A stretch of 64,000 nucleotides of DNA from Prevotella corporis DSM 18810 = JCM 8529 (GCF_000430525.1 NZ_AUME01000001.1:124001-188000); one strand, 5' to 3'; counted from the stretch's first letter, positions 9,527 to 17,222 are shown. The notes: generated by a model not told the origin, from the sequence alone. Program-made: numbers and translations.

Positions 9527-9557
9527 CAAAGATACACCAAATCGATTGAATGGCAAA
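9527..9557 (-). promoter_or_regulatory. Promoter of dxs-trkA-trkH
   Basis: On the minus strand TTTG (9554-9557), 19 bases, TATCTTTG (9527-9534): a full match to the Bacteroidetes -33/-7 consensus, 23 bases upstream of the dxs ATG. Confidence 0.8.
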
Positions 9558-9792
9558 ATAAAAGCCATGCTATTTGGGACGATTGCCTTTCCTGACTGCT
9601 TGGTGTGGTTTGCATGCAACGGCCCAAAGCCTTTCTTTCTCGCGCTTAACCTTTTGTTGTAGCATGGTTTTGCATTTGGCGGCAGACCTTTGGCAAAAGC
9701 GCTGGAAGAACTTCATGACGACAATGCCACACCAAGGCTTTTATCGGTCGGTGTTACTCTCTTGTCCGTCGGGTGCGAACAGATGTTTCCCA

Positions 9793-9880
9793 ACAAGCAA
9801 AGCTATCGCATGGTGATAGCTGACCTTTTGCACAACGAAAGCTCACCTATGTGCTGGTAAAAGGTGACCTTTTGAAAGAC
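9793..9880. repeat. Intergenic 22-bp tandem array, locus B (4 units)
   Basis: Units begin at 9793 (degenerate), 9815, 9837 and 9859. Cores of the last three are ATAGCTGACCTTT, AAAGCTCACCTAT and the perfect AAAGGTGACCTTT. The first unit shares CTATCGCATGGT with the locus E units. The second module follows at about 9891-9920 (TTGATAATCAGTAAATTGTA). The array sits in the 805-base gap between the dxs start and a lipoprotein stop, both on the minus strand. An 80-codon plus-strand frame at 9574-9816 overlaps the array and looks spurious. Confidence 0.85.
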
Positions 9881-10059
9881 GAAGTCTATTGTGTTGATAA
9901 TCAGTAAATTGTATAATATGGTCCGAAGACGGCTTTTTAGTGGTATTAGTGGCTGTTTGAAAATGCTTTTGTTTAGGTATTGCGCAATCGATGCAACTTC
10001 TTCATGCTGTGTTTCCTCGCATGGGAATTGTTGTTGCGTTGAAATAGTAACCTTAAAAA

Positions 10060-10093
10060 AAGAAGAGCGTGTCATCACTGATACGCTCTTCTT
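10060..10093 (-). terminator. Intrinsic terminator, minus strand
   Basis: A perfect 11-base stem (10060-10070 with 10083-10093; AAGAAGAGCGT and its complement) closes a 12-base loop. Read on the minus strand it is followed by a run of T (the complement of the A tract at 10054-10060). It probably ends transcripts from the lipoprotein gene that stops at 10309, leaving a 3' untranslated region of about 215 bases. Confidence 0.8.
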
Positions 10094-10308
10094 GCGTTAA
10101 CGAAGTTCAACCGACTGTATAGTCGTTTGTAAGAACTTGTCATCACTGATTTGTTCTCCTTCGGTCTGGAAAGTATTGACTAATTTGTTAAAAGATTAGC
10201 GTTTCCCAGACATTAATATCAGAAATAAATTTAAAAGGATTTCATTTGCAAGTTACAAAAACTTGTTTCTTTTCGATGTATGATTTACTGCACATTTCTG
10301 GAGCAGTG

Positions 10309-10914
10309 TCATGATCGTTTGAGTAAGAATTTAAATAAATTGCCTCTTGGCAATTCTTCGATTTGTTTTCCATCAACAACGATTACTGCTTCGACGATTT
10401 GTACGAAAAGCTGCTCCTTCTCTCCCTGACGGGCAAACGAGTAAGCGTTGTTAATGTAGAACGGCGTCATTACACGATGTTTGGCATTCTTGTAAGTCAG
10501 ATCGAACGTCGGGGTTAGTGGATTGACAATCATCACTATCGGATTGGTTTTGTAGAAACGGATGCGACAAGTAATGTCTTGTGAGTCGGCTTTGGAAATT
10601 GCTTCTTTCAAGGTCTTGTTTTTTACGTTGAGCGCAAGCAGCTTGCTTGGGAAACTCTTGATAATGAATGTGCTGTCATTTGTTATCTGACAGTTGATAT
10701 CCACTGTGTCGTTCTGAGAGGACTTTCTTGTAAAATTCTCTTTTTCATACACGAGTTTACCCGTGTAGTTGCCTTTTACTCTTTCAAAAGCGGCTTTCAC
10801 CTCATCAGGAGTGGGGGGCATGTATTTGTCCACAGGATCGTCGTTATTGCAGGAAACCATTCCAAACAGCGAGATGCAGAAAATCGATAATGTAAATAAT
10901 TTCACTTTGTTCAT
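10309..10914 (-). CDS. Putative surface lipoprotein (DUF4840-like)
   Basis: A 201-residue lipoprotein. Starting at the ATG at 10912-10914 the signal peptide runs MNKVKLFTLSIFCISLFG and the lipobox is MVSC. The mature end CNNDDPVDKY has acidic residues just after the Cys, as in Bacteroidetes surface-export signals. A conserved-looking PPTPDEVKAAFERVKGNYTGKLVY segment follows, shown here only by position (about residues 32-55), and resembles the uncharacterised DUF4840 family. Two further in-frame ATGs upstream are less likely because they lengthen the signal peptide. It is divergent from the ECF sigma operon, and a perfect inverted repeat lies between them. Confidence 0.7.
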   Translation of the reverse strand: MNKVKLFTLSIFCISLFGMVSCNNDDPVDKYMPPTPDEVKAAFERVKGNYTGKLVYEKENFTRKSSQNDTVDINCQITNDSTFIIKSFPSKLLALNVKNKTLKEAISKADSQDITCRIRFYKTNPIVMIVNPLTPTFDLTYKNAKHRVMTPFYINNAYSFARQGEKEQLFVQIVEAVIVVDGKQIEELPRGNLFKFLLKRS

Positions 10915-10967
10915 AATGCTAATAATTAGTTTTTTCATTAAGTTTTCATTTCGTAAATACACAAAAG

Positions 10968-11041
10968 ATGAAAACCTTGCTTTTAAAATGCAAAAAGTTA
11001 GATTAATAGTTTTTTTCTTTTTTTTATAGCAAGGTTTTCAT
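10968..11041. promoter_or_regulatory. 14-base inverted repeat between the divergent lipoprotein and sigma-factor genes
   Basis: ATGAAAACCTTGCT (10968-10981) and its exact complement AGCAAGGTTTTCAT (11028-11041) face each other across 46 AT-rich bases. The right arm ends immediately before the sigma-factor -7 box. The left arm is followed, on the minus strand, by CTTTTGTG, a similar TTTTG element for the lipoprotein gene. Such symmetry suggests one regulator, or the sigma factor itself, acting on both promoters. Confidence 0.65.
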
Positions 11042-11049
11042 TACTTTTG
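11042..11049 (+). promoter_or_regulatory. -7 box of the ECF sigma operon
   Basis: TACTTTTG fits TAnnTTTG. It directly abuts the right arm of the 14-base inverted repeat. The leader to the ATG at 11181 is then about 125 bases. Confidence 0.6.
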
Positions 11050-11180
11050 TATTTAACGAGTAACGAAGTTATAAATTAAGGTACAACATCCATCTGTTGG
11101 TTCTATGCTGGTTGATATCCAGCTTCTCATTTGATGAAAACTTCGAGCTCGCCCGACAAGTAAATTTTCCTGATAAGAGG

Positions 11181-11741
11181 ATGCAACTGGAGAAAATAGA
11201 CAGAGAACGGCAAATCATAAGAATGTTCAGGCGAGGTGAAACTTCGGCTATGGATGTGTTGTATGCCGAGTATGCCGATTATCTGAATGCGGTTTGCTCG
11301 CGCTATATCTCGGATGGCAACACAGTGAAGGATGTCCTTCAGGAAAGCTTTATCAAGATATTTGAGAATGTCGGCTCATTTGAGTATCGGGGAAAAGGCT
11401 CGTTGAAAGCCTGGATATCAAGACTCGTCATCAATGAATCGTTACAACAGATAAGAAGAAAGGCTGCGGCTAAGGAGATGGTTGTTGATACGGACATGAC
11501 TGGTTATCCAGACTCGGCACCTGTTGTGGCCGACATTAGCGAGGAGACCATTATGGAAATGATTCGCGAACTACCACCAGGGTGCAGGGCAGTATTCAAC
11601 TTATATGTGATTGATGGTTGCAGCCACAAGGAAATCGGTGAGATGCTCGACATCAAACCAGATACGTCGGCATCGCAATATCATAAGGCAAAGGCCATAT
11701 TGGCAAGAAAAATCAGGGAATATAAATCAAGACAACGATGA
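11181..11741 (+). CDS. ECF-type RNA polymerase sigma factor
   Basis: A 186-residue sigma-70 family protein with only regions 2 and 4. Region 2 includes YAEYADYLNAVCSRYI and VLQESFIKIFENVGSF (about residues 27-68). Region 4 includes LPPGCRAVFNLYVIDG, then the helix-turn-helix SHKEIGEMLDIKPDTSASQY (about 139-172). The ATG at 11181 is preceded by AAGAGG; a TTG at 11097 would give a longer frame without a clear ribosome site. The stop overlaps the next start as ATGA, so it is translationally coupled to a membrane protein that is probably its regulator. Confidence 0.93.
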   Translation: MQLEKIDRERQIIRMFRRGETSAMDVLYAEYADYLNAVCSRYISDGNTVKDVLQESFIKIFENVGSFEYRGKGSLKAWISRLVINESLQQIRRKAAAKEMVVDTDMTGYPDSAPVVADISEETIMEMIRELPPGCRAVFNLYVIDGCSHKEIGEMLDIKPDTSASQYHKAKAILARKIREYKSRQR

Positions 11742-13087
11742 GGGAACAATGGGAAAAAGACTTGCAAAGTCGATTGGGCGACTATCGGAAGAAAGCACCT
11801 GAGGGACTATTGGGCGACATCAAGAAAGAGATGGCGCAGAGGGGAATCTGTCCTTCATCGGCCGAAGATCACTGTCTGGTGCTGCCCATGTGGTTGAAGG
11901 CTGTTGCTGCAGTTGTCGTTATTGTGGCTTCGGTGGCAGTTGGTACGTTTTTGTGGAACGAAAACGGAGGAAGACCGGCGCAACTGGCCCGTACAACTTC
12001 CAAATCGAACGATGTTCCTGTTGGCGAGAGCTCTGTTGACGGTGTGGAGTCGGGTGTCATCGATGCTACGCATGCTCTGCCACACGATAACGCTTTGCTG
12101 AATATTGTTAGTGGAAAACTGGCCTCTTTGACTGCTGGTGTTTCTGAACGCTTGGTTGATGTCGGACAGAATATCGCAGAATCGGTCAATAACAACCTAT
12201 ATAAAAAGGAGATGGCATTGGCGCAGACTGATGAATCAAGGATGAAGACAGATGTTGTGGATGCCCCAGAATCTACCGTTGCGATGGCGGCTTCTCCCGC
12301 AACAGATTCCAGTCAGCCACAGAAGCCCTCCGTTTCAGGCAACCATCCCAAACGTTGGTATGATGAATCACATAGCGTTCAGTCGGTCGCTTCCAGCGGG
12401 TTTCACAACAAATCCAGGATTGAACTGGGAGCTTTCTATTCTGGAGTGGTCTCCAGCAATGGTCGCTCGTCTGGCATACTCAATCCTGATTATAAATCAA
12501 ATTATCGTGAAATATCAGGTTATTTGAGATATAAGTCAGTGGGCGAGACTTTAGAAGAGACCCATAAATTCAGCCAACCTATAAAGTTGGGACTGTCGTT
12601 CCGCTATATCATCAATGAAAAGTGGAGCATCCAGACGGGATTGACCTACAGTCGGCTGTCATCCACAAGCCAAAGCTTCAGCGATTTCTATGAATACGAC
12701 TGTGAACAGATTCTCCATTATGTCGGACTTCCTGTGAGTCTGAACTACAGTATCTGGCGGAATCGCCATGTAAATGTGTATGCTGTCGCTGGAGGGGAGG
12801 TCGAAAAGCTCGTGAAAGGCAAGACAACTACCTATCCTTTCACATTGACAATCAATAAAAGAGGTCCTATCGTTCCCATTTCAGAGAAAGTTAAGGAAGG
12901 CAGACCTCAATTCTCACTGAAAGCCGCGGCAGGTATAGAATATGATTTTACGAAGCAAGTGGGCGTTTATGCAGAGCCGGGACTGGGCTATTACATAGAC
13001 AATGGTAGCGGAGTGATGAACTTCTACAAGGACAAACCGCTCAATTTCAGCATCAATGTTGGCATGAGGATTAACTTTGGCAAATAA
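11738..13087 (+). CDS. Probable anti-sigma regulator with a single TM helix and C-terminal outer-membrane-barrel-like domain
   Basis: A 449-residue protein overlapping the sigma gene by 4 bases. Residues 1-50 are hydrophilic and could bind the sigma factor. A hydrophobic helix follows (WLKAVAAVVVIVASVAVGTF, about 52-71). A Ser/Thr/Ala-rich linker runs to about residue 220. The C-terminal half has alternating aromatic beta-strands (LGAFYSGVV, LGLSFRYII, WSIQTGLTYSRL, ending SINVGMRINFG), typical of PorT-like/OMP_b-brl domains. No cleavable signal peptide is seen, so the barrel-like part would be tethered to the inner membrane unless processed. The anti-sigma role is inferred from position and topology. 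Confidence 0.75.
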   Translation: MREQWEKDLQSRLGDYRKKAPEGLLGDIKKEMAQRGICPSSAEDHCLVLPMWLKAVAAVVVIVASVAVGTFLWNENGGRPAQLARTTSKSNDVPVGESSVDGVESGVIDATHALPHDNALLNIVSGKLASLTAGVSERLVDVGQNIAESVNNNLYKKEMALAQTDESRMKTDVVDAPESTVAMAASPATDSSQPQKPSVSGNHPKRWYDESHSVQSVASSGFHNKSRIELGAFYSGVVSSNGRSSGILNPDYKSNYREISGYLRYKSVGETLEETHKFSQPIKLGLSFRYIINEKWSIQTGLTYSRLSSTSQSFSDFYEYDCEQILHYVGLPVSLNYSIWRNRHVNVYAVAGGEVEKLVKGKTTTYPFTLTINKRGPIVPISEKVKEGRPQFSLKAAAGIEYDFTKQVGVYAEPGLGYYIDNGSGVMNFYKDKPLNFSINVGMRINFGK

Positions 13088-13088
13088 A

Positions 13089-13520
13089 ATGATGAGAAAA
13101 ATATTGCTGTTCGTCAGCTCGGTGGTCATCTTCTGCTCGTGCAACGTGGGTAAAGTTGTTCCCGTTGACTACGAATTAGCCCACAATTACTTTGTCATTA
13201 ATCCAAGATTGCCAAGCACTCTGAAAATTACATCTCAGTCAGAATTTGACCATTATTTTGGTTTGGCAGCCGTAATGGGCAAGAACGGCGAGCCAACTCC
13301 CATTGATTTCACTCGCCAGTTCGTGATAACGAAGGTGTTACCTGAGTCAAACAGGGCCGTTGGGCTAACTCCTGTCAATCTTAACAGGTCTGACGGACAA
13401 TTGGTATTGAGCTATAGAGTTGAGAGAGGCAAGCAACAGCAGTGGGTCAGTCAGCCCTTTTTCATCATAATCGTAGATAAGAAGTATCAAAAATACAACG
13501 TAACGGAAAAGATGGAATAG
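13089..13520 (+). CDS. Putative lipoprotein of the sigma-factor operon
   Basis: A 143-residue protein with a lipoprotein signal peptide: MMRKILLFVSSVVIFCSC, the Cys at 18 being the likely lipidated residue. The mature part contains YFVINPRLPSTLKITSQSEF and a strand-rich end (QPFFIIIVDKKYQKYNV); I do not recognise a family. The ATG at 13089 follows the preceding stop by one base, making it the third gene of the sigma operon. Its product may be an envelope component reporting to, or controlled by, the sigma factor. Confidence 0.7.
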   Translation: MMRKILLFVSSVVIFCSCNVGKVVPVDYELAHNYFVINPRLPSTLKITSQSEFDHYFGLAAVMGKNGEPTPIDFTRQFVITKVLPESNRAVGLTPVNLNRSDGQLVLSYRVERGKQQQWVSQPFFIIIVDKKYQKYNVTEKME

Positions 13521-13593
13521 TCTTTTTCGTTTTTTTGTGGTCAATTAAATCGTACTACCTCATCAGAGAGTTGGCAGTTTGAAGTTTTTTATT

Positions 13594-13601
13594 TATCTTT
13601 G
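13594..13601 (+). promoter_or_regulatory. -7 box upstream of the GNAT protein
   Basis: TATCTTTG matches TAnnTTTG, with GTTGG at 13570-13574 about 19-20 bases upstream as a partial -33 element. It lies 69 bases before the ATG at 13670. Confidence 0.65.
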
Positions 13602-13669
13602 CAAAAGTAATGAATCCTGTTAGTTAAACCTAATATCTCGAACTCTACACAAAGAGCGGTTCGAACTGA

Positions 13670-13990
13670 ATGAAAGCGATGAATACAACACTGACAACAC
13701 AAGGTAAAGAAGGCAAAGTGATAGCGCAGGAAGGCAGTGAGCAAGTAGGCGAGCTCAACTTTCTGTTGGACAATGGTGTGGTTGTAATAACCCATACACG
13801 TGCTTTCGATGGCCATGAGGGGAAAGGCGTGGCAAAAATGCTGGTGAATGCGACGATAGACTATGCGCGGGAAAACGGCCTTAAGTTACGTCCCATCTGC
13901 TCTTATGCCTATACTTACATGATGCGCCATCCCGAACATGCTGCCCTTTTGGACAAAAGAACGGGCGAGGGGGTAGCGTGTGGTTTGTGA
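13670..13990 (+). CDS. Small GNAT-fold N-acetyltransferase (YjdJ/COG2388 type)
   Basis: A 106-residue protein. The acetyl-CoA-binding signature is seen around HTRAFDGHEGKGVAKMLV (about residues 43-60), where the R/Q-x-x-G-x-G/A loop is HEGKGVA. It is followed by ARENGLKLRPICSYAYTYM and the C-terminal MRHPEHAALL typical of the short YjdJ-like acyltransferases. The substrate of this family is unknown. Two ATGs occur at 13670 and 13679; the first is used here. It has its own promoter and is followed after 65 bases by the peptidase gene. Confidence 0.88.
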   Translation: MKAMNTTLTTQGKEGKVIAQEGSEQVGELNFLLDNGVVVITHTRAFDGHEGKGVAKMLVNATIDYARENGLKLRPICSYAYTYMMRHPEHAALLDKRTGEGVACGL

Positions 13991-14055
13991 CCAATGCCCC
14001 AACATGATAGAAATCAATAATAAAATAATAAATCTAAAACGAAAAAGACAATCTT

Positions 14056-15459
14056 ATGAACAAACAAACGTGGATAGCCTGTGGACTTATGGCACTGTCA
14101 CTCACCACGCAGGCACAGAACAAAGATGGTGGGATTGATATGCAAATGATGCAGAAAATCAGCGCAAGTCACAATTTTTCAGCCTCACGAGCTATCTCAA
14201 ATGCAATCGCAACCAACTCTATCGACAATTTGGCAAGGAATTTCCGCAATTCCGGTGCTATCGATACGCATTTCAATGTTGAGACTCCCAAACAGAATAT
14301 TCACGACCAACAGAGCTCCGGTCGTTGCTGGTTGTTCTCCGGTCTGAACGTATTGCGCTCCAATTTCGCACGAAAGCACAAAGATAGCCTCCGCGTCGAG
14401 TTCTCGCATGTATATTTGAGTTTCCACGACCAGCTCGAAAAGTCGAACTTAATGCTGCAAGGGGTAATTGACAACGCAAGCAAGCCCATGACAGACCCCA
14501 TCGTTCAATTCTTCTTCAAGAACCCAATCGGTGACGGTGGTACATTCTGCGGTGTGTCAGACCTTGTGGATAAGTATGGACTCGTGCCCATGGAGGTGAT
14601 GCCTGAGACCTATTCGGCTGAAAATACCTCACGTATGGCGCGCATTGTCTCATCAAAGCTGCGTGAGTACGGCCTTGAGCTCCGCAAGATGGTGGCTGGA
14701 AGGAAGTCGGCATCTGCCATTAAGGCGCGCAAGACAGAGATGTTGGGCAATATCTACAACATCCTCGTGCTCTCGTTGGGTGAGCCAGTGAAAACCTTCG
14801 AGTATGCTTTCAAGGACAAGGACGGGAAACAGGTGGGCAAGCCCAAGACCTATACTCCGCAGTCGTTCCGCGATGAGGTGGTGGGCAGAAAGCTCAGCGG
14901 CACTTTCATCATGGCTATGAACGACCCACGTCGTGAGTATTATAAGACCTATGAGGTGGAATACGACCGACATACCTATGATGGGCAGAACTGGAAATAC
15001 GTTAATCTTCCGATGGAAGATATCGCAAAATTGGCCATTGCATCATTGAAGGATTCCACAAAGATGTACTCCAGTTACGATGTGGGCAAGCAGTTGGACC
15101 GCAAACGCGGCTATCTCGACTTGAATAACTATGACTATGCCACCCTCTTTGGCACGACTTTCCCAATGAACAAGGCTGATCGCATTGCTACTTTCGACAG
15201 TGGTTCGACCCATGCCATGACCCTTACGGCAGTCGATCTTGATGAGAACGGCAACCCGAAGAAGTGGAAAGTGGAGAACAGCTGGGGCCCAACGAGTGGG
15301 CACAATGGCTATTTGATCATGACCAACGACTGGTTCAACGAATATTCGTTCCGTCTTGTTGTTGATAAGAAGTACGTTCCAGCGAACATTCTTAAGATCG
15401 AGCAGCAGAAGCCTGTCATGGTGATGCCAGACGACCCATTGTTCCAAGAGGATAATTGA
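14056..15459 (+). CDS. pepC: Aminopeptidase C / bleomycin hydrolase-family cysteine peptidase, exported
   Basis: A 467-residue peptidase of family C1B. The catalytic Cys is in QSSGRCWLFSGL (Cys91), the His in STHAMTLTAVD and the Asn in VENSWGPTSG near the C-terminus. The N-terminus MNKQTWIACGLMALSLTTQAQ reads as a signal peptide cleaved after about residue 20. That differs from cytosolic PepC and points to a periplasmic or surface peptide-trimming role, as in other Bacteroidales. The chain ends with the pairing and length expected of the family. A strong terminator follows 230 bases downstream. Confidence 0.93.
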   Translation: MNKQTWIACGLMALSLTTQAQNKDGGIDMQMMQKISASHNFSASRAISNAIATNSIDNLARNFRNSGAIDTHFNVETPKQNIHDQQSSGRCWLFSGLNVLRSNFARKHKDSLRVEFSHVYLSFHDQLEKSNLMLQGVIDNASKPMTDPIVQFFFKNPIGDGGTFCGVSDLVDKYGLVPMEVMPETYSAENTSRMARIVSSKLREYGLELRKMVAGRKSASAIKARKTEMLGNIYNILVLSLGEPVKTFEYAFKDKDGKQVGKPKTYTPQSFRDEVVGRKLSGTFIMAMNDPRREYYKTYEVEYDRHTYDGQNWKYVNLPMEDIAKLAIASLKDSTKMYSSYDVGKQLDRKRGYLDLNNYDYATLFGTTFPMNKADRIATFDSGSTHAMTLTAVDLDENGNPKKWKVENSWGPTSGHNGYLIMTNDWFNEYSFRLVVDKKYVPANILKIEQQKPVMVMPDDPLFQEDN

Positions 15460-15550
15460 ACCCCAACCGTCCATTAGCCCGCACTTTCATCCTTGGGTGA
15501 TGAGGATATGGCTTCAGGGCAGCTTTCATTCGCTTGCCGTCATCTTTCCT

Positions 15551-15595
15551 GTCGTTCTCTCTTGGCGTAGCCCGCTACGGTTTTAATAGAACGAC
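15551..15595. other. Nested hairpin in noncoding DNA, candidate RNA structure
   Basis: GTCGTTCT (15551-15558) pairs with AGAACGAC (15588-15595), and inside it CGTAGC (15566-15571) pairs with GCTACG (15574-15579). The two stems are separated by a 7/8-base internal loop. It lies in the 233-base stretch between pepC and the terminator at 15693-15731, where no credible coding frame is seen. Confidence 0.45.
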
Positions 15596-15692
15596 AAACA
15601 AGCAGCCTGGCAATCAAATAGAATCAGTTCAGGCTCTAAGGAGCGATTTGGGTGGAAGCCAATGTTTGCTGATAGTTCAGCCTTATGACAAT

Positions 15693-15731
15693 AAAAAATC
15701 CCTTGTCTGTCAGCAGACAAGGGATTTTTTT
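15693..15731. terminator. Strong bidirectional intrinsic terminator
   Basis: A perfect 17-base stem (15693-15709 with 15714-15730) with a TCAG loop. The GC core CCCTTGTCTG is flanked by an A tract on the left and a T tract on the right, so it can stop transcription from pepC or from a short RNA starting after it. The next gene has its own promoter. Confidence 0.92.
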
Positions 15732-15786
15732 GTTCCTTCGGACGATAAAATCACGAATTGATAATGCGTAATCGATTAAAAATCAT

Positions 15787-15794
15787 TATATTTG
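15787..15794 (+). promoter_or_regulatory. -7 box of the metallophosphoesterase gene
   Basis: TATATTTG matches TAnnTTTG and lies 20 bases before the ATG at 15815. Confidence 0.65.
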
Positions 15795-15814
15795 TGGAAA
15801 TAAAATAGTTGCTG

Positions 15815-16981
15815 ATGATTCTACCAATCGTACTGTTCTTGTTGCTGCTCATCGCTCCCGATGTCTATCTGTGGACGGAATACATCCGTCAGCAAGACTC
15901 ATGGTGGCTCAATGTCTTGTGGTTCATGCCTTCGGTGGCGGCCGTCGCGTCGTTCATACTCGTGAACAGGGGAGTTTATCACAACACGTTCATCAGGGTT
16001 ATGTTTGCCTTGGTGCTATGTTTTGGGCTGCCCAAACTCGTTTTCGTCCTCCTTCAGTTCTTTGTCTCGTGGCAGTTGGCCATCGTTTTGCCCATTGCCA
16101 TACAGATAGCTCTCATCTATGGATTTTTCTTCGGCTGGCGTCGGATTGTGGTACGTAGCTCAACGTGCGTGTCGAAGTTGCTTCCAAAGTCGTTCGATGG
16201 TTACAAGGTCTTGCAATTCAGCGACCTTCATCTGGGAACATTCAGGCACAATCCTGCCTTTATCAAGAAGCTGGTGCGTGTCATTAACGAGCAGCGGGTC
16301 GATTTGATAGTGTTTACGGGCGACTTGGTGAACATTCATGCCGAGGAGGTGCGCCCCTTCATGTCAGACCTTCAGCAGATAACCGCTCCCGATGGTGTTT
16401 ATAGCATCATGGGTAACCATGATTATTGTGAATACGGCATGGATGCCACCCGTGAGAAGATGGAAAAGTCTGCCAAACCCAACAAACTGTCGAAGGCGGC
16501 TCGCAACCAACGTGTGCTGGAGTATCTTCAGGCGAAGATTGGGTGGCGGATGCTGATGAACGAGCATGTCAACATCGTGCGTGTGCGCAGCGATGAGGGA
16601 GCCAACAAGAGTGAGTCCATCTCAATCATTGGCGTAGAGAACATTGGTAGCCCACCTTTCAAGAACATGGGGAATCTTTCGAAAGCCATGGAGGGCCTCG
16701 TTGACGGCACGTTCAAGATTCTTCTGAGCCACGACCCTACCCATTGGCGGCGGGGTGTGCTGCACAAGACCGATATCGCGCTGACCCTTTCGGGCCACAC
16801 CCATGCCGGACAGTTGAAGATAGGCAAGTTCTCGCCAGCCAAATGGGCCTACAATGAGTGGGGTGGCAAGTATGTAGAGGGCGAGAGCATGCTCTACGTG
16901 TCTCTTGGTGTAGGGGGAACGCTTCCCTTCCGTTTCGGAGCATGGCCTGAAGTAAACGTAATAACGTTGTTATCAAAGTGA
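15815..16981 (+). CDS. Membrane-anchored calcineurin-like metallophosphoesterase (YkuE-like)
   Basis: A 388-residue protein. The first 115 or so residues contain about four hydrophobic helices. The catalytic domain then shows the metal-binding series in order: FSDLHLG (D-x-H), FTGDLVN, MGNHDYC, LSHDPTHW and SGHTHAGQ. This is the YkuE/UDP-2,3-diacylglucosamine-hydrolase-like branch with the active site probably outside the cytoplasmic membrane. The substrate cannot be read from sequence. The ATG at 15815 is chosen over a TTG two codons earlier. Its stop faces the ddh gene across a 516-base gap holding repeat locus C. Confidence 0.9.
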   Translation: MILPIVLFLLLLIAPDVYLWTEYIRQQDSWWLNVLWFMPSVAAVASFILVNRGVYHNTFIRVMFALVLCFGLPKLVFVLLQFFVSWQLAIVLPIAIQIALIYGFFFGWRRIVVRSSTCVSKLLPKSFDGYKVLQFSDLHLGTFRHNPAFIKKLVRVINEQRVDLIVFTGDLVNIHAEEVRPFMSDLQQITAPDGVYSIMGNHDYCEYGMDATREKMEKSAKPNKLSKAARNQRVLEYLQAKIGWRMLMNEHVNIVRVRSDEGANKSESISIIGVENIGSPPFKNMGNLSKAMEGLVDGTFKILLSHDPTHWRRGVLHKTDIALTLSGHTHAGQLKIGKFSPAKWAYNEWGGKYVEGESMLYVSLGVGGTLPFRFGAWPEVNVITLLSK

Positions 16982-17056
16982 TACGACGGTGGGAAAAGTG
17001 ATTGATTTGAGAGGGGTTTATGACGGATTTTCTCCTGTTTCCCTTTGTAAATTTGT

Positions 17057-17190
17057 GTGTTTTATAACTATCTGACAATCAGTGTTATAGAGTTTGGTAT
17101 GCGAAAGGTTACCTTTTGCGGCCCGATAGCTGACCTTTTGTGATGTGATAGCTGACCTTTCGCAATGCGATAGCTGAGCTATTATCTCAA
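17057..17190. repeat. Composite repeat, locus C: AT-rich module plus four 22-bp units
   Basis: The module at about 17057-17092 reads TTTTATAAC, then TGACAATCAGTGTTATAG, with TATAAC and GTTATA as inverted outer arms. Four units start at 17103, 17125, 17147 and 17169. Their cores are AAAGGTTACCTTT (perfect palindromic arms), ATAGCTGACCTTT twice, and ATAGCTGAGCTAT (perfect arms). This is the clearest copy for showing that both half-site types form symmetric and mixed pairs. A lone GATAGCTGA at 17335 may be a decayed unit. Confidence 0.88.
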
Positions 17191-17222
17191 ATCGTTCATT
17201 AGAGTTTTTTTCTTACAAAAAG

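Noticed and set aside
9612..9621. TTGCATGCAA palindrome upstream of dxs
   Set aside because: Short and isolated; no partner site or promoter overlap.
9574..9816. 80-codon plus-strand frame in the dxs upstream gap
   Set aside because: No promoter or ribosome site, no recognisable family, and its end runs into repeat locus B.
15534..15761. 75-codon frame after pepC
   Set aside because: It reads through a perfect hairpin and the terminator stem, so it is noncoding.
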